From Candidatus Aminicenantota bacterium (GTDB taxonomy: Bacteria > Acidobacteriota > Aminicenantia > UBA2199): 10,546 bases of DNA. A model generated the notes under the pieces. The model was given only the letters and a program-made list of their open reading frames with translations. It did not search any database and was not told the origin of the DNA. The translations under genes and the position numbers were made by a program. Location of the stretch: positions 1 through 10,546 of the forward strand of contig JAHELQ010000151.1 in the NCBI GenBank assembly GCA_024644125.1, in the 5' to 3' direction. Position 1 is the stretch's first letter; every line of letters starts with the position of its first letter. Below, in pieces: positions 8,159 to 10,546 of this stretch.

Positions 8159-8176
8159 GGGCCGCCCCGGCGGCCC
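8159..8176 (+). terminator. GC-rich hairpin closing the efflux operon
   Basis: GGGCCGCC (8159-8166) and GGCGGCCC (8169-8176) are perfect inverse complements. They give a 7-bp G+C-only stem with a four-base loop, nine bases after the stop codon of the RND gene. The following bases are only moderately T-rich (TTATCCCTCTTTC), so termination may be imperfect or partly Rho-assisted. No gene on the opposite strand is close enough to use it. Confidence 0.68.
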
Positions 8177-8233
8177 GTTATCCCTCTTTCAACCGCGTCT
8201 TTTGAAAAAAATCATTAAATTTTCCAAAAAAAT

Positions 8234-8263
8234 TTGACATGCTTTTTTAGATCTGGCAATATA
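8234..8263 (+). promoter_or_regulatory. Probable promoter of the CAP-domain gene
   Basis: A perfect TTGACA (8234-8239) lies in A/T-rich DNA between the operon hairpin and the CAP gene. The -10 is less clear: AATATA (8258-8263) at an 18-bp spacing, or CAATAT one base upstream at 17 bp, while the better-looking TATAAA (8260-8265) sits at 20 bp. Transcription would start near 8270, leaving a very short leader with AGAGG (8271-8275) before ATG 8287. A small AT-only inverted repeat (8217-8223 with 8229-8235) borders the -35. The gap 8150-8286 holds only this and the hairpin. Confidence 0.5.
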
Positions 8264-8286
8264 AAAATTAAGAGGTGACATTAGAG

Positions 8287-8769
8287 ATGCATTACGCAGT
8301 AAGCAGAATAGCGATAGTTATCAGTATCATTGCCTTGATACTTCCATCCGGATGTAAGGTGAAGAGCGGGATGGCCGAAGGAGAGGCCGAGCAGGAAATC
8401 TTCCGCCTGGTAAACCAATATCGCGCGTCAATCGGATTGAATGAATTGGACTGGAGCGACGTAATCGCCGAACAATGCCGCTTACATAGCCAGAATATGG
8501 CCTCGGGAGCTGTGGATTTCAGTCACGCTGGATTCGACCAACGGATTGCCGCCATCGACGCCGCCCTACCCTATCTATACGCGGCTGAAAACCTGGCGAA
8601 AATCGCCGATTTCGACAATCCGGCTGAGGCGGCAGTGGACGCCTGGCTCAATAGCCAGACACACAAAGAAAACATTGAAGACAATTTCGACACAACTGGA
8701 GTAGGAGTGGCGAAAAGCAGTGATAACACATACTATTTCACCCAAGTATTCGTATTGCGTAAAAAGTGA
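8287..8769 (+). CDS. Exported CAP/SCP-domain protein (YkwD-like), possible lipoprotein
   Basis: This is a small protein of 160 residues from ATG 8287. I prefer that start to GTG 8275, because AGAGG at 8271-8275 is correctly placed for the ATG but would overlap the GTG. A hydrophobic export signal (about 7-20) ends in ILPSGC. Cys23 could be lipidated, although proline at -3 is atypical of a lipobox, so ordinary cleavage is possible. The rest is one CAP domain: FRLVNQYRASIGLNELDW (about 39-56), FSHAGF with His80, AENLA with Glu101, WLNSQTHKENI with His126, then TTGVGV and YYFTQVF. His, Glu, His are the usual cavity residues of the CAP fold. Biochemical roles of bacterial single-domain CAP proteins are mostly unknown, so no activity is assigned. 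It has its own likely promoter and converges on xseB with a 3-bp gap. Confidence 0.88.
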   Translation: MHYAVSRIAIVISIIALILPSGCKVKSGMAEGEAEQEIFRLVNQYRASIGLNELDWSDVIAEQCRLHSQNMASGAVDFSHAGFDQRIAAIDAALPYLYAAENLAKIADFDNPAEAAVDAWLNSQTHKENIEDNFDTTGVGVAKSSDNTYYFTQVFVLRKK

Positions 8770-8777
8770 CGGTCACT
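8765..8777. repeat. Palindrome holding the stop codons of two convergent genes
   Basis: AGTGAC (8765-8770) and GTCACT (8772-8777) are perfect inverse complements around a single G. The TGA stop of the CAP gene (8767-8769, plus strand) and the TGA stop of xseB (8775-8773, minus strand) sit in the two arms. The stem is short and has no T-run on either side, so it is not a convincing terminator. No other terminator is visible between these convergent genes. Confidence 0.6.
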
Positions 8778-9015
8778 GCTCGAAGGGAGAATCCTCTTCA
8801 TCAGATTGTTCAAGCAATTGGGCGAATTCCGCTTCGAGTTTTTTGAACTCCCCTTTCTGCTTTTTCAGTATATCCATACATACCCGGGCTGAATCCAACG
8901 CTTCGCGTGTTTTTTCGACCAAATCATCGATGCCGATCTCGTCCTTGTTCAGCGATTCGGTGATTCGCTCCAGTATCGCGTAATTTTTTTCGTATGTGTT
9001 CGATTTTTCGCTCAT
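8773..9015 (-). CDS. xseB: Exodeoxyribonuclease VII small subunit
   Basis: This 80-residue protein has the usual XseB length. Several small subunits bind one large subunit to form exonuclease VII, a cytoplasmic enzyme that degrades single-stranded DNA from both ends to oligonucleotides. The family pattern is visible: TYEKNYAILERITESLNKDE (about 7-26), a central DDLVEKTREAL segment, then C-MDILKKQKGEFKKLEAEF (about 47-65). These make two long helices, with an acidic tail (QSDEEDSPFEQ). Its ATG overlaps the xseA stop as ATGA (9012-9015), and a strong purine-rich site GAGGAGGAG stands 2-3 nt before the ATG, so translation is coupled to xseA. Identity is supported by both sequence and its partner. 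Confidence 0.94.
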   Translation of the reverse strand: MSEKSNTYEKNYAILERITESLNKDEIGIDDLVEKTREALDSARVCMDILKKQKGEFKKLEAEFAQLLEQSDEEDSPFEQ

Positions 9016-10546
9016 GACTCCTCCTCACGTACAATGGCGCTAACGCCATCAAAAAATTTCAGCCGGGCCCGACCCACAGAGCGGAACGCCCCGTCGGTCT
9101 TGATAACGCGACCGTCTCTTCCCAATGTCATGGTAAATCCCTTTTTCAAGATGGTATCCGGCGCGCTTGCCTGGGTCAAACGGAGATGCCCATCGAGCCC
9201 CTTCTCCTCGTCCCGCATTTTTTTTCGCGCCAGGTTCAAGATATTCCCCCCTAGAAGGGAAAGCTCGGCGCGTTGCATACGGTTCTGTCGCGAGCGTTTC
9301 AAAAAATCGAGGCGAGATATTGTTTTTCCGAGCTCCAGCTTCCGTCTCCGGGCAGCCATCCTGCTGCGGGAGAGCAAGCCGGCGGACATCTCAGACAAAC
9401 GGCGATGTTGAAAATCGAGCTCTTTTCGGTTGCGAAGGGAAACCGACCGTAGCTTCTCTGCCACCTGCCGCTCCCGGTCCAACACCAGGAACGAAGCCGA
9501 CTGGTGAAACCGCCGGACCATATCCACAAACACCCGTTCCCGGAATTTAAGCGCTTGCCTGGCCATGACCGGAATATTTCGGGCAAAACCTCTTATCCGC
9601 GCCATCTCGCCCTCCCGGACCCGCGCCACATAAGAGATTAAATTGGAGACGACTCCGGACAGTTGCTGACGCAACGCCAGCGCGCGGTCGTGCAGGAATT
9701 TGCCGATCCCCGACGGGGTAGACGGCGTAGGCGTGAGATGGGAGCACAATTCAGCCGCCGAGAGATCCTTCTCATGACCAATGGCCGTCAGCACGGGCAC
9801 AGTCGCCAGGCAAATCCTGCGGCAGAGACGGTAGTCGTTGAACACAGCCAGAGATTGTTCGCTTCCGCCGCCCCGGGCCACCACAATAGCGTCGAGCGTC
9901 ACTCCGACTCCGAGCTCCAGAAAGTCGATAGAGCGCATCACGCTCTCCACTGCCCGCGCCCCCTCCATCCGGGAATCGATAAAATAGAAATTATATGCCT
10001 TTTCAAAGGGAAGAAGTGCTGCCATGATGTCCTGTACCGACGTCCCTTGAGACGAAGTGATAATCCCGATATGATCCAACAGCCCGGGTAACCTCAATTT
10101 TTTTTGGTTGTCGAGAATCCCCTCCTCTTTGAGGCGGTCAAGCGTGATTTCCCGTTGGTTGCGGATACGGGACTGGGTGTATTCAGGCAAAATATCCACC
10201 AATGTCAGCCGCACATTTACCGTGTATTTGACGGACAGCCCCACCTGCACCAGGAAGAACACTGGAAGGTCCTTCTCCAGCCGGTCAGCCACCCCCAATT
10301 GTTTGAGTTTCGCCTCCACCAGGGCCAATTGGTGGCTCCGGGCCTCCACGCTAAAGTGAAGATTCTGGCGGTCATCCTCGTCCGACAGGTCGAAATAGGA
10401 ACCCCACGCATAACGCTTGATTTCCGAAGCCACCACTCCCCGGACCCACACATCACCTGCCAATTGGCTTCGAAGCACCCGGTCGATATGATTACGCAAT
10501 TCCGACACAGTATAAGAATTGGGAAAAGGAGCGGCATCTACCGGCA
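9012..10546 (-). CDS. xseA: Exodeoxyribonuclease VII large subunit, start at or just beyond window edge
   Basis: This is the catalytic subunit of exonuclease VII. The frame stays open from GTG 10508 to the right edge, and those codons encode PVDAAPFPNSYT before VSELRNHIDRVL. The YTVSEL pattern is the normal XseA N-terminus and GTG 10508 has no ribosome site, so that GTG is internal. The last two bases give ?TG, so an ATG, GTG or TTG start may begin at 10547. Counting from the GTG, an OB-fold DNA-binding domain covers about 1-108. The catalytic domain follows with IGIITSSQGTSVQDI (Asp160), VVARGGGS (Arg212) and AIGHEKDL (His245, Asp248), matching the essential E. coli residues Asp155, Arg205, His238 and Asp241. 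A long basic coiled-coil region (about 275-450) and a C-terminal cap starting ILKKGFTMTLGRDGRV finish it. Motifs near FNDY and TPTPSTPSGIG diverge from typical XseA. It overlaps xseB by ATGA. Confidence 0.95.
   Translation of the reverse strand, partial: PVDAAPFPNSYTVSELRNHIDRVLRSQLAGDVWVRGVVASEIKRYAWGSYFDLSDEDDRQNLHFSVEARSHQLALVEAKLKQLGVADRLEKDLPVFFLVQVGLSVKYTVNVRLTLVDILPEYTQSRIRNQREITLDRLKEEGILDNQKKLRLPGLLDHIGIITSSQGTSVQDIMAALLPFEKAYNFYFIDSRMEGARAVESVMRSIDFLELGVGVTLDAIVVARGGGSEQSLAVFNDYRLCRRICLATVPVLTAIGHEKDLSAAELCSHLTPTPSTPSGIGKFLHDRALALRQQLSGVVSNLISYVARVREGEMARIRGFARNIPVMARQALKFRERVFVDMVRRFHQSASFLVLDRERQVAEKLRSVSLRNRKELDFQHRRLSEMSAGLLSRSRMAARRRKLELGKTISRLDFLKRSRQNRMQRAELSLLGGNILNLARKKMRDEEKGLDGHLRLTQASAPDTILKKGFTMTLGRDGRVIKTDGAFRSVGRARLKFFDGVSAIVREEES

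Noticed and set aside
8275..8286. GTG 8275 as the start of the CAP-domain protein
   Set aside because: The only ribosome-site-like sequence, AGAGG, ends at 8275 and so overlaps the GTG, while it is well placed for ATG 8287. The four extra residues add nothing to the export signal.
8765..8777. Bidirectional terminator between the CAP gene and xseB
   Set aside because: The stem is only 6 bp with a one-base centre, so it cannot fold fully as a hairpin, and no T-run follows on either strand.
8765..8777. Second operator for the TetR repressor (it contains TGAC and GTCA)
   Set aside because: The half-sites are one base apart rather than five, the ATAAAA flanks are missing, and it lies at gene ends far from any promoter.
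9663..10091. Plus-strand open frame of 142 codons opposite xseA
   Set aside because: It is antisense to the catalytic domain of xseA, with arginine- and histidine-rich sequence and no family resemblance.

Overview
The window is about 10.5 kb of gene-dense chromosomal DNA from a Gram-negative bacterium. The evidence for two membranes is a TolC-type outer-membrane factor, a lipoprotein-like periplasmic adaptor and an RND pump. Base composition is moderate (roughly half G+C in genes, AT-rich between them). The phylum cannot be fixed from this sequence. S46 peptidases occur in Bacteroidota and other FCB-type lineages, Acidobacteriota, some Proteobacteria and related groups. An RND operon headed by its own TetR gene fits those and Desulfobacterota-like genomes. 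No mobile element, CRISPR array, tRNA or rRNA was seen.

Layout. (1) Positions 1-1713, minus strand: the N-terminal 571 codons of a secreted S46-family dipeptidyl-peptidase, cut by the window edge before its catalytic serine. (2) Positions 1714-1985: a divergent intergenic region with a sigma70-type promoter for each direction. A perfect 25-bp palindrome at the predicted start of the rightward transcript is a likely TetR operator. A second small inverted repeat lies in the leader. (3) Positions 1986-8149, plus strand: a four-gene efflux operon, TetR regulator, outer-membrane factor, periplasmic adaptor and RND transporter. Two of its three junctions are ATGA overlaps and the third is a 4-nt gap. 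It is closed by a GC-rich hairpin. (4) Positions 8287-8769, plus strand: a small exported CAP/SCP-domain protein with its own likely promoter. (5) Positions 8773-10546, minus strand: xseA-xseB, the two subunits of exodeoxyribonuclease VII, overlapping by ATGA and converging on the CAP gene with a 3-bp gap. xseA reaches the right edge.

How they work together. The TetR protein probably represses its own operon through the palindrome and is released by a pump substrate or another stress ligand. The three pump proteins would form a tripartite envelope-spanning exporter. The S46 peptidase, the CAP protein and exonuclease VII look like independent neighbours. Nothing here is clearly a new system. 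The most informative items are the operator architecture, the changed proton-relay residues of the RND pump, the divergent exonuclease VII large subunit, and the correct xseA start lying at the window edge.
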